Origin: Halomonas sp.
GTDB lineage: Bacteria; Pseudomonadota; Gammaproteobacteria; Pseudomonadales; Halomonadaceae
Assembly: GCF_017983445.1 (NCBI RefSeq)
Contig: NZ_JAGOBJ010000012.1
Coordinates: 20,523-84,522, forward strand
DNA length: 64,000 bases
Reading direction: 5' to 3'
This document shows, piece after piece, positions 54,251-62,938 of this stretch (within the stretch, counting starts at the first letter, position 1; the number at the start of each line of letters is the position of its first letter). The notes beneath the pieces were generated by a model. It saw only the letters and a program-made list of their open reading frames with translations, ran no database searches and was not told the origin of the DNA. The translations under genes and the position numbers were made by a program.

Positions 54251-55548
54251 TCGGCCTGGTGGATGCCAACAATTTTTACGTCAGCTGTGAGCGTGTGTTT
54301 GATCCGGCCCTGGAAAGCAGGGCAGTGGGCGTCATGTCGAACAACGATGGTTGTATCATCGCCCGCTCCGCTGAGATGAAAGCCCTGGGCATCCCGATGG
54401 GTATTCCGTCTTTCAAGCTTGAAAGCTTGCGCAGGCGTGGCGACATCTATCTGAAGTCATCCAACTACGAGCTGTATGGTGACATGTCGGCAAGGCTGTG
54501 CCAGCTGCTGCGCGATACGTGCCCTGCGGTATCGCCCTACTCCATCGATGAAATGTTCATCTATCTGGAGGCGTTCACTGATAAACAGTGCCAAATATTG
54601 GGCGAATGGCTGCGGCGGCGTATCCGACGCCATTTAGGCTTACCGGTATGCGTCGGACTTGCGCCGACTCATACGCTGGCCAAACTGGCAAACCACCTGG
54701 CCAAAGAGTCACTTCACTATCAAGGCGTTTGCCTGCTGAGTGCTCAAAGCGCGACCACCATGGCACTGCTTAAACAAACGCCAGTGGGCAGCGTTTGGGG
54801 AATCGGTCGCAAGCTTGCCGAGCGCCTGGCTATCAACGATATACATACTGCCTGGGATTTGCGCGAAGCGGATATTCAGCAGTTGCGTAAACGCTACTCT
54901 GTGGTAATCGCCCGCACAGCACTTGAGCTGCGCGGCACGCCCTGCCTGCATATGAATGCGCTCGACCAGCCGCGCCACCGCATCATGACCTCACGCTCGT
55001 TCGGGCAGCCAACCGGCGTCAAAACTGAAGTGCATAATGCCTTGCGCCGTCATGCCCAGCGCAGTGCAGAAAAACTTCGTGAACAGCGCAGCCTGACCCG
55101 TGCGGTAATGATATTTTTAAACACCAACCGTCACCGCCGCGACCAGCCGCAGTACTTTCCCCATGCCATGGTGCCGCTACCCTCACCCAGCGATGACACG
55201 CGCACCATTCTTGAAGCCATCCACCAAGGGCTTGAGCAGATTTATCGACCAGGCTACCGGTTCATGAAAGCAGGCGTGGTCCTGCTTGATTTAGTCGACG
55301 CTGAGCAGTATCAGCTCTCGCTGCTGCATCAACCACCACGCAACCGTCACCCACACTTGATGGCCACGCTAGATACTATCAACCAGCGGATGGGACAAGG
55401 CACGATCAGTTTTGGCATGACGGATGCGAACGCTGCCTGGCAGTTGCGCTGCGCGCATCGCTCAAACCGCTACACCACCCGCTGGGACGAGCTGATGCAG
55501 GCTGGCACCCACCCTGGTGCTATTCAAGAGTGCGCTGCACGCAAGTAG
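54247..55548 (+). CDS. umuC: DNA polymerase V catalytic subunit UmuC
   Basis: 433 residues, Y-family polymerase. It starts IGLVDANNFYVSCERVFDP (catalytic Asp in the first strand). SNNDGCIIARSAEMKALGIPMG contains the nucleotide-binding Arg, YSIDEMFI the catalytic Asp-Glu pair, and PVGSVWGIGRKLAERLAIND the helix-hairpin-helix thumb. The C-terminal little finger and the DUF4113-like tail (FGMTDANAAWQLRCAHRSNRYTTRWDEL) are present. The start overlaps umuD by four bases, so they are co-translated under LexA control. Confidence 0.96.
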   Translation: MIGLVDANNFYVSCERVFDPALESRAVGVMSNNDGCIIARSAEMKALGIPMGIPSFKLESLRRRGDIYLKSSNYELYGDMSARLCQLLRDTCPAVSPYSIDEMFIYLEAFTDKQCQILGEWLRRRIRRHLGLPVCVGLAPTHTLAKLANHLAKESLHYQGVCLLSAQSATTMALLKQTPVGSVWGIGRKLAERLAINDIHTAWDLREADIQQLRKRYSVVIARTALELRGTPCLHMNALDQPRHRIMTSRSFGQPTGVKTEVHNALRRHAQRSAEKLREQRSLTRAVMIFLNTNRHRRDQPQYFPHAMVPLPSPSDDTRTILEAIHQGLEQIYRPGYRFMKAGVVLLDLVDAEQYQLSLLHQPPRNRHPHLMATLDTINQRMGQGTISFGMTDANAAWQLRCAHRSNRYTTRWDELMQAGTHPGAIQECAARK

Positions 55549-55590
55549 CCGTTACCCTAGGGAGACTTAAACTAAGGAAATCTTGCTGTT

Positions 55591-56757
55591 ATGCCATTGG
55601 AAAGGCCCGATCAAGAATACGCTCCCTCTCCGGACCTGGCTCAACGCCTAGCCCACCGCTATATCAGCTACCTGCTGACGCGCAAAGCGTCTCTGTCTGC
55701 GCCCAACCCTCACGCTATCAAGCGGATCAAGCGCTGGACGATAGTGTGGGCCGCTGTTGCGGGGATTATTTCCGGCACGCTGATTGGGGGTGGTGAGTGG
55801 TGGATGAAGCGCATCGCTATTGATGGGTGGTCCGAGATGAGCTTTGGCGAACAGATACCTTATTGGATCGCCTACTACGCCGTCGTAGGTGTCATCACCG
55901 CGATTGAGATCGGCTTTTTGTACTGGAATTCACTGCGTGGGGTTACCCATATTACCCGCCTGGCCGGGTTAGCATACTCACAGCAGAATGCGTTCACTCC
56001 CTCTCTGCAGCTAACCGTTCACGGTGTTGCACGTGCTGCACTTGAATACCCCAGTTCAGGAAATACCATTTACGGTATTAATCCTCATGCGTACCTGAAT
56101 GGCTGGAAACTTACGCTGAAAGCGTTGCTGTACCGCTTAAAAATTAGCTTGAGCAGTTTTATTCTGCGCGTGGTGATGCGGCGCGTCTTGGGCCGCCTGG
56201 CATTACGCGGGTTTATTCCCATACTGATGGGGCCGTTATACGCTATCTGGAATGCCTGGATTGCCTGGCGCGTATTGCATCAAGCCCATCTGATGGCCTA
56301 TGGCCCGCCACGTATCGACGCGCTGATGCATGAGTTGAACGCTTTATCGTGTGCTCAGCGCCAGCTGATAGTTCAAGGCATTGGCGAGCTGATGATGCGT
56401 AACCGTCATCCTCATCCCAATCTGGTGCTGTTACTGTCGCAGCTTTTAGCGTCGCTACCTGAACAGCCGCAAAGTGTGGATATCGATTGGCAGCAGGCGT
56501 TGGGCGATTATGCGCAGCTAGACACACATGAGCGCTCAGTGGTACTTGAAAGCCTGACCCAGGCCGCAATGCTTAGCGGCCCTTACCGCGGGGCGCGGAA
56601 GGCGTTTTTACGGGAAGTGTATGCGCGTTGCCAGACGCCGCTGCATGAACAATCAGTTATCGCTCAGCAGCAGCGCTGGCTGTCGGGAGAAGAGGTTAGC
56701 GTGTCGTTAACGCCTGCTTCAAACGCGGGCTCAAAATCTCACCCAGCACCATCATGA
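55591..56757 (+). CDS. Membrane protein of unknown function
   Basis: 388 residues; AAGGAAATC lies upstream of the ATG. Two clear membrane helices in the N-terminal third (about 51-71 and 90-110) and a hydrophobic region about 185-232 flank a soluble part. The C-terminal 150 residues are helical and soluble (RQLIVQGIGELMMRNRHPHPNLVLLLSQLL). No catalytic motif is visible and I do not recognise the family with confidence. It follows umuC after 42 bp in the same direction and could be part of the SOS transcript. Its last 62 bases overlap the 3' end of the convergent NSS transporter gene. Confidence 0.7.
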   Translation: MPLERPDQEYAPSPDLAQRLAHRYISYLLTRKASLSAPNPHAIKRIKRWTIVWAAVAGIISGTLIGGGEWWMKRIAIDGWSEMSFGEQIPYWIAYYAVVGVITAIEIGFLYWNSLRGVTHITRLAGLAYSQQNAFTPSLQLTVHGVARAALEYPSSGNTIYGINPHAYLNGWKLTLKALLYRLKISLSSFILRVVMRRVLGRLALRGFIPILMGPLYAIWNAWIAWRVLHQAHLMAYGPPRIDALMHELNALSCAQRQLIVQGIGELMMRNRHPHPNLVLLLSQLLASLPEQPQSVDIDWQQALGDYAQLDTHERSVVLESLTQAAMLSGPYRGARKAFLREVYARCQTPLHEQSVIAQQQRWLSGEEVSVSLTPASNAGSKSHPAPS

Positions 56758-58159
56758 TCAGCAATATCGCCAGCAGCCATGGCCAGTGCGCAGAGAAGGT
56801 AACGGTATAAAAGCCTAATGCATCGGCAAAAATAACTAAAATGCCCAGCGGGCTGACGTAGCGCACCATGGCAAGCCACAGCGTATAAGGCAGCGGTGAC
56901 AGCCCCAGCTCAGCGCGAAACGTTTCGTTCTTGAGTATAAAGCCTGCCAGCACCACCGTGCCCAAACCGCCCAGCGGCATCATCCAGCGTGAGGTGATGT
57001 AGTCCAGCCAATCAAAGAAGGTTTTACCCGCCAGCGTCCAGTCCGCCCCCAGGTTAAATGACAACATGGCGGCGGTGCTGATCAACCACAGCACAATCCC
57101 CGTACTCCACGCGGCGCTGCGACGCGAGAACCCTTTGTTATCACATAGCCAGGAAACGGTCGCTTCGACCATCGAGATGGAAGACGTCAGCGCCGCCATC
57201 GACAGCATGGCAAAGAACAATATCCCGAACAGCGTTCCCAACGGCATCGCCTGGAAGGCCAGCGGCAGGCTCATAAAGATCAACCCCGGGCCTTCGCCTG
57301 GGTCCATACCGTTGGCAAAAATCACCGGGAAGATAGCAAGCCCGGCCATCAGGGCAACCGCCGTATCCGCAATCGCTACGCTGATAGTGGTGCGCCCAAT
57401 AGAAGCGCTCTTGGGCAGGTAGCTTCCGTAGGTAAGGATTGCGCCGGAAGCAAGCGACAGGGTAAAGAACGCATGGCCAAGGGCGGCCAACATGCCCTCA
57501 CTTGAAAGACTGCCCGCCTTAAAGGAGAACAAAAAGCTGACAGCATCACCAAAGCCACCAGAAAATATGCCAAACACAATCAGCAACAGCAGCATGATGA
57601 CCAGGCCCGGCATCATCCAACCGACGTTTTTTTCGATACCTTCCTGAACGCCCTTACCTACGATCACCATGGTGATCAACGTTACCAGGGTGCTCCAGAA
57701 GCCCAGGTTGAGCGGATTGGCGTTGTTGGCCCCAAAAGCGGCGGCCATGTCATCGACGCTGGTGCCGGCAAGCCCACCGGTCAGCATCTTCCATAGATAG
57801 GAAAACGACCAGCCCGCTACCACTACGTAAAACGATAGAATCAAAAATCCGCATAGCATGGCCATCCAGCCAAGCAGTGACCACGCTGATGAACGCCCGG
57901 ACTCATTCACCACCCGGCGAATCGCATCAACGGGGCTACCGCGCCCGCGCCGCCCAAAGGCAATCTCGCTCATCATTACCGGCACGCCCACGGCAAAAAT
58001 GCACGCCAGATACACCAGCACAAACGCGCCGCCGCCATACTCGCCGGTGATATACGGAAATTTCCAGATATTGCCTAGCCCAACGGCGGAACCCGTTGCC
58101 GCTAGCATAAATCCCCAACGGCCTAGCCACTGGATGCGTGGTTGCTCGAAAGACGCCAT
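56696..58159 (-). CDS. Sodium-dependent neurotransmitter-symporter (NSS) family transporter
   Basis: 487 residues, about 11-12 helices. The N-terminus RWGFMLAATGSAVGLGNIWKFPYITGEYGGGAF is the LeuT-fold TM1 with the unwound GLGN stretch that binds Na and substrate. TM6 (FFTLSLASGAILTYGSYLPK) has the second unwound segment. Bacterial homologues are Na-coupled amino-acid importers (Leu, Trp, Tyr); the substrate cannot be assigned. The 3' end overlaps the convergent membrane-protein gene by 62 bases. Confidence 0.93.
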   Translation of the reverse strand: MASFEQPRIQWLGRWGFMLAATGSAVGLGNIWKFPYITGEYGGGAFVLVYLACIFAVGVPVMMSEIAFGRRGRGSPVDAIRRVVNESGRSSAWSLLGWMAMLCGFLILSFYVVVAGWSFSYLWKMLTGGLAGTSVDDMAAAFGANNANPLNLGFWSTLVTLITMVIVGKGVQEGIEKNVGWMMPGLVIMLLLLIVFGIFSGGFGDAVSFLFSFKAGSLSSEGMLAALGHAFFTLSLASGAILTYGSYLPKSASIGRTTISVAIADTAVALMAGLAIFPVIFANGMDPGEGPGLIFMSLPLAFQAMPLGTLFGILFFAMLSMAALTSSISMVEATVSWLCDNKGFSRRSAAWSTGIVLWLISTAAMLSFNLGADWTLAGKTFFDWLDYITSRWMMPLGGLGTVVLAGFILKNETFRAELGLSPLPYTLWLAMVRYVSPLGILVIFADALGFYTVTFSAHWPWLLAILLIMMVLGEILSPRLKQALTTR

Positions 58160-58224
58160 GACTATCCTTCTGGTGTGAAAAAAGCGCTTATCCTAGAGGA
58201 TTTTGGCAAAAAAGCACAAAACTC

Positions 58225-58308
58225 TTGTTAACAGTTTTTTATTAATAGTTTTTAAAAGCGGTTTTTATAAATAGTTCTTATAAACAGTTCTTATAAAAAG
58301 TTTTAAAA
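58225..58308. repeat. 13-15 bp AT-rich tandem repeat, about six copies
   Basis: Units TTGTTAACAGTTTTT, TATTAATAGTTTTTA, AAAGCGGTTTTTATA, AATAGTTCTTATA, AACAGTTCTTATA and AAAAGTTTTAAAA fill the space between the MFS gene's stop side and the NSS gene promoter. The fourth and fifth differ at one base. Core AGTTYTTATAA. Confidence 0.75.
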
Positions 58309-58349
58309 CTTTCGCCCAGCCTCTGTGCCAGCGACCCTGCCTGCTTTCA

Positions 58350-59576
58350 CTAGCTTCTCACTGAGAGTGCCTTTGCTTCGGCGTCCAGGCGCTGGGCGGT
58401 TTGATCTACCCGCCGCAGCCACATCAACAGCAGCACCCCTAAAGCCACAAAGCCCCCGGCCAGCCAAAGGCCCACGGTATAGTGGCCCGAAGCCTCGGCC
58501 AGTACGCCGGTTAACGCCGGTGCAAAAATCTGCGCAACGCCATAGGCTAACGTCATCTGACCCATCAGGCGTGCTGGGCTTGCCGGGTACAGCCTGCCGG
58601 CCATGGTCAGCACCAAACTCACACAACCTAAAAATGTGCCGCCATAGAGCACCGCACTAAGCAGCACGATCGCAAGGCTTGAAGACATGGCAGGTAATAC
58701 GATCCCCACGGTCTGTATCGACATGGCCACAATCAGCGCGCCTAAGTAACCAATTCGCCGGGCCACCAGATCCCATAGCATGACGGCGGGCGCGGCCGCC
58801 AAGCCGATCACCGCAAAGGTCCAGTTACCGGCTCCCGAAAGCAGTGGTTCGCGCTCAACGATGGTGACGATAAACGTGGCGTTAATCACATAGCCGTATC
58901 CGGCACAAAAATAGGCAGGCAACATTAAGCGCATAAAGGTACGCGAAGGCGGCATGGCGGCAGGCAACTCACTCTGGCGAGCACCTGGAACCGGTTTGAT
59001 CGGGCGAGGCAGCCAGCGCCAAGCGGGCACCAGTAACACAGCCCCCAACAAGCCAAAAATCCACCACTGGGCCTGCCAGTCAAGCGAGAACGCAAGCATT
59101 AGCTCTACCCCCACGGCGGCCAACACAATGCCCAACCCCAGCCCGGCAAAATGAATGCCCAGCTCGCCGCGCTGCTGGTGATGCATTAGCCAATGAAGGA
59201 TTAGCCCGGACGCCAGAAGCATGGCGGCGCTGCTGGAAAGGCCCGCGAAAAAGCGCAGCCCCGCCCATAGCCAGAAGTGATCAGTAAGCGCCATGCCTAT
59301 GGTCGTCAACACCGCGAGCACCAGACCAATACGATACAGGGTGTCTTTGATATAGATGCTGCGGATAGAGGCCGCCAGCACTGCGCCAAGCATATAGCCT
59401 GCATAGTTAAGCGCCGCCAGCCAACCGCCATCCGCATCGCCCATCCAAGTGTGCTGCTGCATGACCGGCAGTAGCGGCGTATAGGCAAAGCGGGCGATCC
59501 CCACACACAAAAGCTGACTGAAGACGCCCGCCAGTAAGACCTTAAATCGTTGGGAACCTAGCGTGGCTGGGGTCAT
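58350..59576 (-). CDS. YbfB/YjiJ family MFS transporter
   Basis: 408 residues from the ATG at 59576; AGGAG lies inside the five extra codons of the longer frame, so that upstream ATG is rejected. Twelve membrane helices; the N-terminus VLLAGVFSQLLCVGIARFAYTPLLPVMQ is the YbfB/YjiJ hallmark (GIARFAYTPLLP). The second helix pair is ADGGWLAALNYAGYMLGAVLAA. Substrate unknown for the family; some members export aromatic or amino compounds. A tandem-repeat tract lies on its 3' side. Confidence 0.88.
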   Translation of the reverse strand: MTPATLGSQRFKVLLAGVFSQLLCVGIARFAYTPLLPVMQQHTWMGDADGGWLAALNYAGYMLGAVLAASIRSIYIKDTLYRIGLVLAVLTTIGMALTDHFWLWAGLRFFAGLSSSAAMLLASGLILHWLMHHQQRGELGIHFAGLGLGIVLAAVGVELMLAFSLDWQAQWWIFGLLGAVLLVPAWRWLPRPIKPVPGARQSELPAAMPPSRTFMRLMLPAYFCAGYGYVINATFIVTIVEREPLLSGAGNWTFAVIGLAAAPAVMLWDLVARRIGYLGALIVAMSIQTVGIVLPAMSSSLAIVLLSAVLYGGTFLGCVSLVLTMAGRLYPASPARLMGQMTLAYGVAQIFAPALTGVLAEASGHYTVGLWLAGGFVALGVLLLMWLRRVDQTAQRLDAEAKALSVRS

Positions 59577-59731
59577 GCTCTCTCCTGTCACTATTGTATT
59601 TTCCGGGCTGTTGTTTCTAAATGATTAGCCTGCATATTACGTGCACAAGATCACACCTACATCGTCTAATAGTGGAAGACACGCCTTAATCTGGCAGACT
59701 AGTCATACGCATAATCACATGGAGAGTTTAG

Positions 59732-61000
59732 ATGAGCGATACTGCAAAACCCTGGACGCAAACCATGCCGGAAGCACAGTTCAAGCTGATGCGCGATATT
59801 CTGGCCGCACCCAGCCCGGTGGGTCTGGAAGGGGCAATGACCTACGGCGTCTTAAAGCCTTACTTTGAGACGTTTGCCCCTGACAGCTGGCATCTTCACC
59901 AGTTCAAGGGCAACGCAGGCGTGGTTTTGGATACTCACCCTGACCGTCATGATATGTTCAAGGTCATGATTATCGGCCATGCGGACAAGATCCGCATGCA
60001 GGTACGCTCAATTGGCGAAGACGGTAAAATCTGGATCAACACCGATTCGTTTTTGCCTTCCGTACTGATCGGTCATGAAGTGAAGCTTTTCAGTGAAGAC
60101 CCTGAAAAACCCGGCAGCTACCGTTCGATTGAAGGCGGTACCGTTGAAGCGCTAGGCGCCATACACTTTTCCGATCCGGCGGCGCGCACCGGCGACAAGG
60201 GCATCAAGAAAGAGCAGATCTATCTGGATCTGCAGATTCACGGCGAGAACAAGAAGCAGCAAGTGCTTAATCTAGGGGTGCGCCCGGGTGACTCGATTAT
60301 TTTTGATCGCCCTATTCGGCCCGGCTTCAGCCCCGATACCTTCTACGGCGCTTATCTTGATAACGGCCTGGGCTGCTTTGTGACCGCTGAAGTCGCGCGG
60401 TTGATTGCCGAAGCAGGCGGTACTGACAAGGTGCGCGTCATGTTTGCCATTGCAAGCTACGAAGAGATTGGCCGTTTTGGTAGCCGAGTCATGGCCGGTG
60501 AGCTAAAACCCGACGCGTTGATTGGTGTGGACGTGAACCACGACTACGTAGCCGCTCCGGGTATCGGCGATAAGCGTATGCAGCCGCTGGAAATGGGCAA
60601 AGGCTTTACGATGTCGGTCGGCTCCATTGCCAGCGAGCAGTTGAATCGCATTATCGCCAGCGCCGCTAAAGAGCAGGATATTCCTATTCAGCGCGATATG
60701 GTGGGTGTGGATACGGGTACTGACGGTATGGCGGGCGTATTGGCCTCTATTGATAGCGCCGCCACCTCTATCGGCTTCCCGATTCGTAACATGCACACCA
60801 TCTCGGAAACCGGCAACACGAAAGATGTACTGGCGGCGATCCATGCGCTTACCCATACCCTGCTGGCGCTGGATAAACTGCCTAACCTTGAGCGTGAATT
60901 TTTAGATAATCACCCGCGTCTGGATCAGGCAAGCCCGCTTGGTCATCAGGGCCATGCAAAGCCTGAGAACGTAATGTCTGAAAACAGTGATGAAAAATAA
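59732..61000 (+). CDS. M42-type metallo-aminopeptidase
   Basis: 422 residues; TGGAGAG lies upstream of the ATG. Two-metal peptidase residues are visible: His and Asp in IIGHADKIRMQV, the bridging Asp in FYGAYLDNGLGCF, the catalytic Glu pair in ASYEEIGRFGSR, Asp in IGVDVNHDY and the last His in RNMHTISETGN. The order is that of the M42 (glutamyl aminopeptidase / TET) family. The first metal motif is GHADKI rather than the usual AHMDEIG, and the C-terminal 40-residue tail is polar. Cytosolic. It is followed on the opposite strand by a candidate regulatory RNA. Confidence 0.88.
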   Translation: MSDTAKPWTQTMPEAQFKLMRDILAAPSPVGLEGAMTYGVLKPYFETFAPDSWHLHQFKGNAGVVLDTHPDRHDMFKVMIIGHADKIRMQVRSIGEDGKIWINTDSFLPSVLIGHEVKLFSEDPEKPGSYRSIEGGTVEALGAIHFSDPAARTGDKGIKKEQIYLDLQIHGENKKQQVLNLGVRPGDSIIFDRPIRPGFSPDTFYGAYLDNGLGCFVTAEVARLIAEAGGTDKVRVMFAIASYEEIGRFGSRVMAGELKPDALIGVDVNHDYVAAPGIGDKRMQPLEMGKGFTMSVGSIASEQLNRIIASAAKEQDIPIQRDMVGVDTGTDGMAGVLASIDSAATSIGFPIRNMHTISETGNTKDVLAAIHALTHTLLALDKLPNLEREFLDNHPRLDQASPLGHQGHAKPENVMSENSDEK

Positions 61001-61047
61001 GCATTTTATGTTGAATAAGAATGCTTTGGCGTCAGTACTGCTGGCAT

Positions 61048-61207
61048 AAAAAAAGCCCCGGCCAATGCTCGGCCGGGGCTTTATCAGGTCCTCCGTAATA
61101 TTTCCTCACAAACATCCTGTTCGTGCATCCCTGGGCAACTCAAGCACTCCTTGCTTGTTCTTCCTGGCCACCTTCCCTGTGGTACTGCCTACCTTGAACC
61201 TTAAATA
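61048..61207 (-). ncRNA. CsrB/RsmZ-like CsrA-sequestering small RNA, copy 1
   Basis: About 160 nt on the minus strand, ends approximate. It carries eight GGA motifs. Three are in hairpin loops: CACGAAC-AGGAT-GTTTGTG (61125-61107), CAAGCA-AGGAG-TGCTTG (61157-61141) and CCAC-AGGGAAG-GTGG (61182-61168). It ends with an intrinsic terminator, AAGCCCCGGCC / GGCCGGGGCTT plus T7 (61084-61048). The first hairpin pairs fully only as a minus-strand RNA (a G-U wobble; A-C mismatch on plus), which supports the strand. A -10-like element is at 61219-61214. The repeated GGA-loop design is that of CsrB, CsrC, RsmY and RsmZ, which bind and inhibit CsrA/RsmA. It is homologous in layout and partly in sequence to the RNA at 62939-63100. 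Confidence 0.7.
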
Positions 61208-61453
61208 TGTCAGATACATTAATTCAGGATAATAAATTTGAAAAAAATCCAACAGGCAGGCCATACATTGAGCCAGCTAAGTTGGCTTTATTATCCTCAC
61301 GTCTGCTGAAAAAAGAAGGCGATTAAGGCGCCAGCCCTCATACCAAAGTCTACCCTTTGCGACCAACGGCGTATAAACGAAAGTGGTAGCATGCTCTCTC
61401 CTTATGGTTAGCAGATTGCTAATAAATTCATGCTGTAGCGCCAGGAGAGGCGG

Positions 61454-62908
61454 ATGGGAATGTCATTATCGAATTGGCGCCACTGGGTGCCATTACTAGC
61501 AGGGCCACTCCTTTTTATATTGATTCAATTATTACTGCCCGACACGTTGATTGATCCAGCGCCCCGGACGGTTCTCGCCTTGACGGTTTGGATGGGCACC
61601 TGGTGGGTAACCGAGCCCGTACCTATTCCCATTACGTCTTTCCTGCCTATGTTAGTGCTGCCCTTAAGCGGCGTGATGGTGCTGGATGAAGCCGTGGTGG
61701 GCTACGCCAACCCGGTTATCTATATGTACATGGGCGGGTTTATTCTGGCGATTGCCATTGAGCGCTGGAACCTGCACCGGCGTATTGCGCTGGCCATTGT
61801 TAATCGCATTGGCAATAGCCTGCGCAGCATCGTGCTGGGGGTTTTGATTGCCTCGGCGTTTCTATCCATGTGGATCTCAAATGCCGCCACGGCACTTATG
61901 ATGTTGCCCATTGCCGTCGCGCTTACCAGTGAGCTGGACGAACGCGACCAGTTTGATCGCAATCAGCGCGATAGCTTTGCGCGTATTTTGCTCCTAACCG
62001 TTGCTTACTCGGCCTCTATAGGCGGGCTGGCAACGATTATCGGCTCGGTACCCAACGCTATTGTAGTCGCGATGATTCCCCAGTTTTTTGAAGGCGTGGA
62101 AATCAGCTTCCTGCAGTGGATGATTTTTGCGCTGCCGTTAACCCTGATTCTGCTGGCGGTGCTGTATGTTTACCTCACCCGAATCTATGCCAAGGTACCC
62201 AATACACCGCTTGAAATTGATTTTGTCGCTCAGGAGCTAGCGTCTTTAGGCCCCATGAGCCAGGAAGAAAAGCGTGTTTTAGGTGTGTTTGTGGTGACCG
62301 CCCTGGCCTGGGCATTACGCGGCTGGCTGGCACCATTTTTCGATCTCCCCATTAACGATACGCTGATTGCGGTAACCGCCGCCATTGCGCTGTTCGTGAT
62401 TCCCGCTCACAACGAGAAACGGGCCCTGCTGGTGTGGGACGATATGAAAAGCTTGCCGTGGGGGCTGTTCATTCTCTGGGGTGGCGGCATGACGCTGGCC
62501 GCGGCATTTGTCGCAAGCGACTTAACCGGCTGGATCAGCAATCAACTCCAACTTCTGGATGGCGTGAACTACTTCTGGCTGCTATTGATTATGGTGCTAT
62601 TGATGCTGTTCTTGACCGAGATTATCTCGAATACAGCGACGGCCAATATGGCGCTACCTATTACTGCAGGCATGGCCGCAGCGATCACTACTGGCAACCC
62701 GCTAGGATTGATGGTGGCCGTCGCGCTGGCGACAACGTGTGCATTTATGCTGCCGATTTCCACGCCACCCAACGCGGCCGTCTTTTCAACAGGGCGTATT
62801 ACCATCAAGCAAATGGCCAAAGCAGGCTTTGCCATGAATATCGTAAGCGCAATTGCCATTACGCTATTTGTTTATTTTATTATGCCGCTGCTCTTACCTT
62901 CGCTTTAA
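61454..62908 (+). CDS. SLC13/DASS family sodium-coupled anion symporter
   Basis: 484 residues; AGGAG lies before the ATG. About 11-12 membrane helices. Family marks are WWVTEPVPIPITSFLPMLVLP near the N-terminus, SMWISNAATALMMLPI (first SNT-type Na/substrate motif) and FLTEIISNTATANMALPI (second SNT motif). The C-terminus is FMLPISTPPNAAVFSTGRI with the conserved PPNA. Homologues move C4-dicarboxylates, citrate or sulfate with Na+; the substrate is not assignable. It is flanked on both sides by the two related minus-strand GGA-loop RNAs. Confidence 0.93.
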   Translation: MGMSLSNWRHWVPLLAGPLLFILIQLLLPDTLIDPAPRTVLALTVWMGTWWVTEPVPIPITSFLPMLVLPLSGVMVLDEAVVGYANPVIYMYMGGFILAIAIERWNLHRRIALAIVNRIGNSLRSIVLGVLIASAFLSMWISNAATALMMLPIAVALTSELDERDQFDRNQRDSFARILLLTVAYSASIGGLATIIGSVPNAIVVAMIPQFFEGVEISFLQWMIFALPLTLILLAVLYVYLTRIYAKVPNTPLEIDFVAQELASLGPMSQEEKRVLGVFVVTALAWALRGWLAPFFDLPINDTLIAVTAAIALFVIPAHNEKRALLVWDDMKSLPWGLFILWGGGMTLAAAFVASDLTGWISNQLQLLDGVNYFWLLLIMVLLMLFLTEIISNTATANMALPITAGMAAAITTGNPLGLMVAVALATTCAFMLPISTPPNAAVFSTGRITIKQMAKAGFAMNIVSAIAITLFVYFIMPLLLPSL

Positions 62909-62938
62909 ATAAATATAAGGTTTCATAAATTTAAACGC

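Noticed and set aside
61049-61084. Hairpin as plus-strand terminator of the M42 peptidase gene
   Set aside because: On the plus strand it is followed by only three T; the T7 tract is on the minus strand, where it ends the GGA-loop RNA. It may still help the plus strand a little.
61141-61205. Short coding leader on the plus strand
   Set aside because: No start with ribosome-binding site; the hairpins and GGA loops on the opposite strand explain the pattern better.
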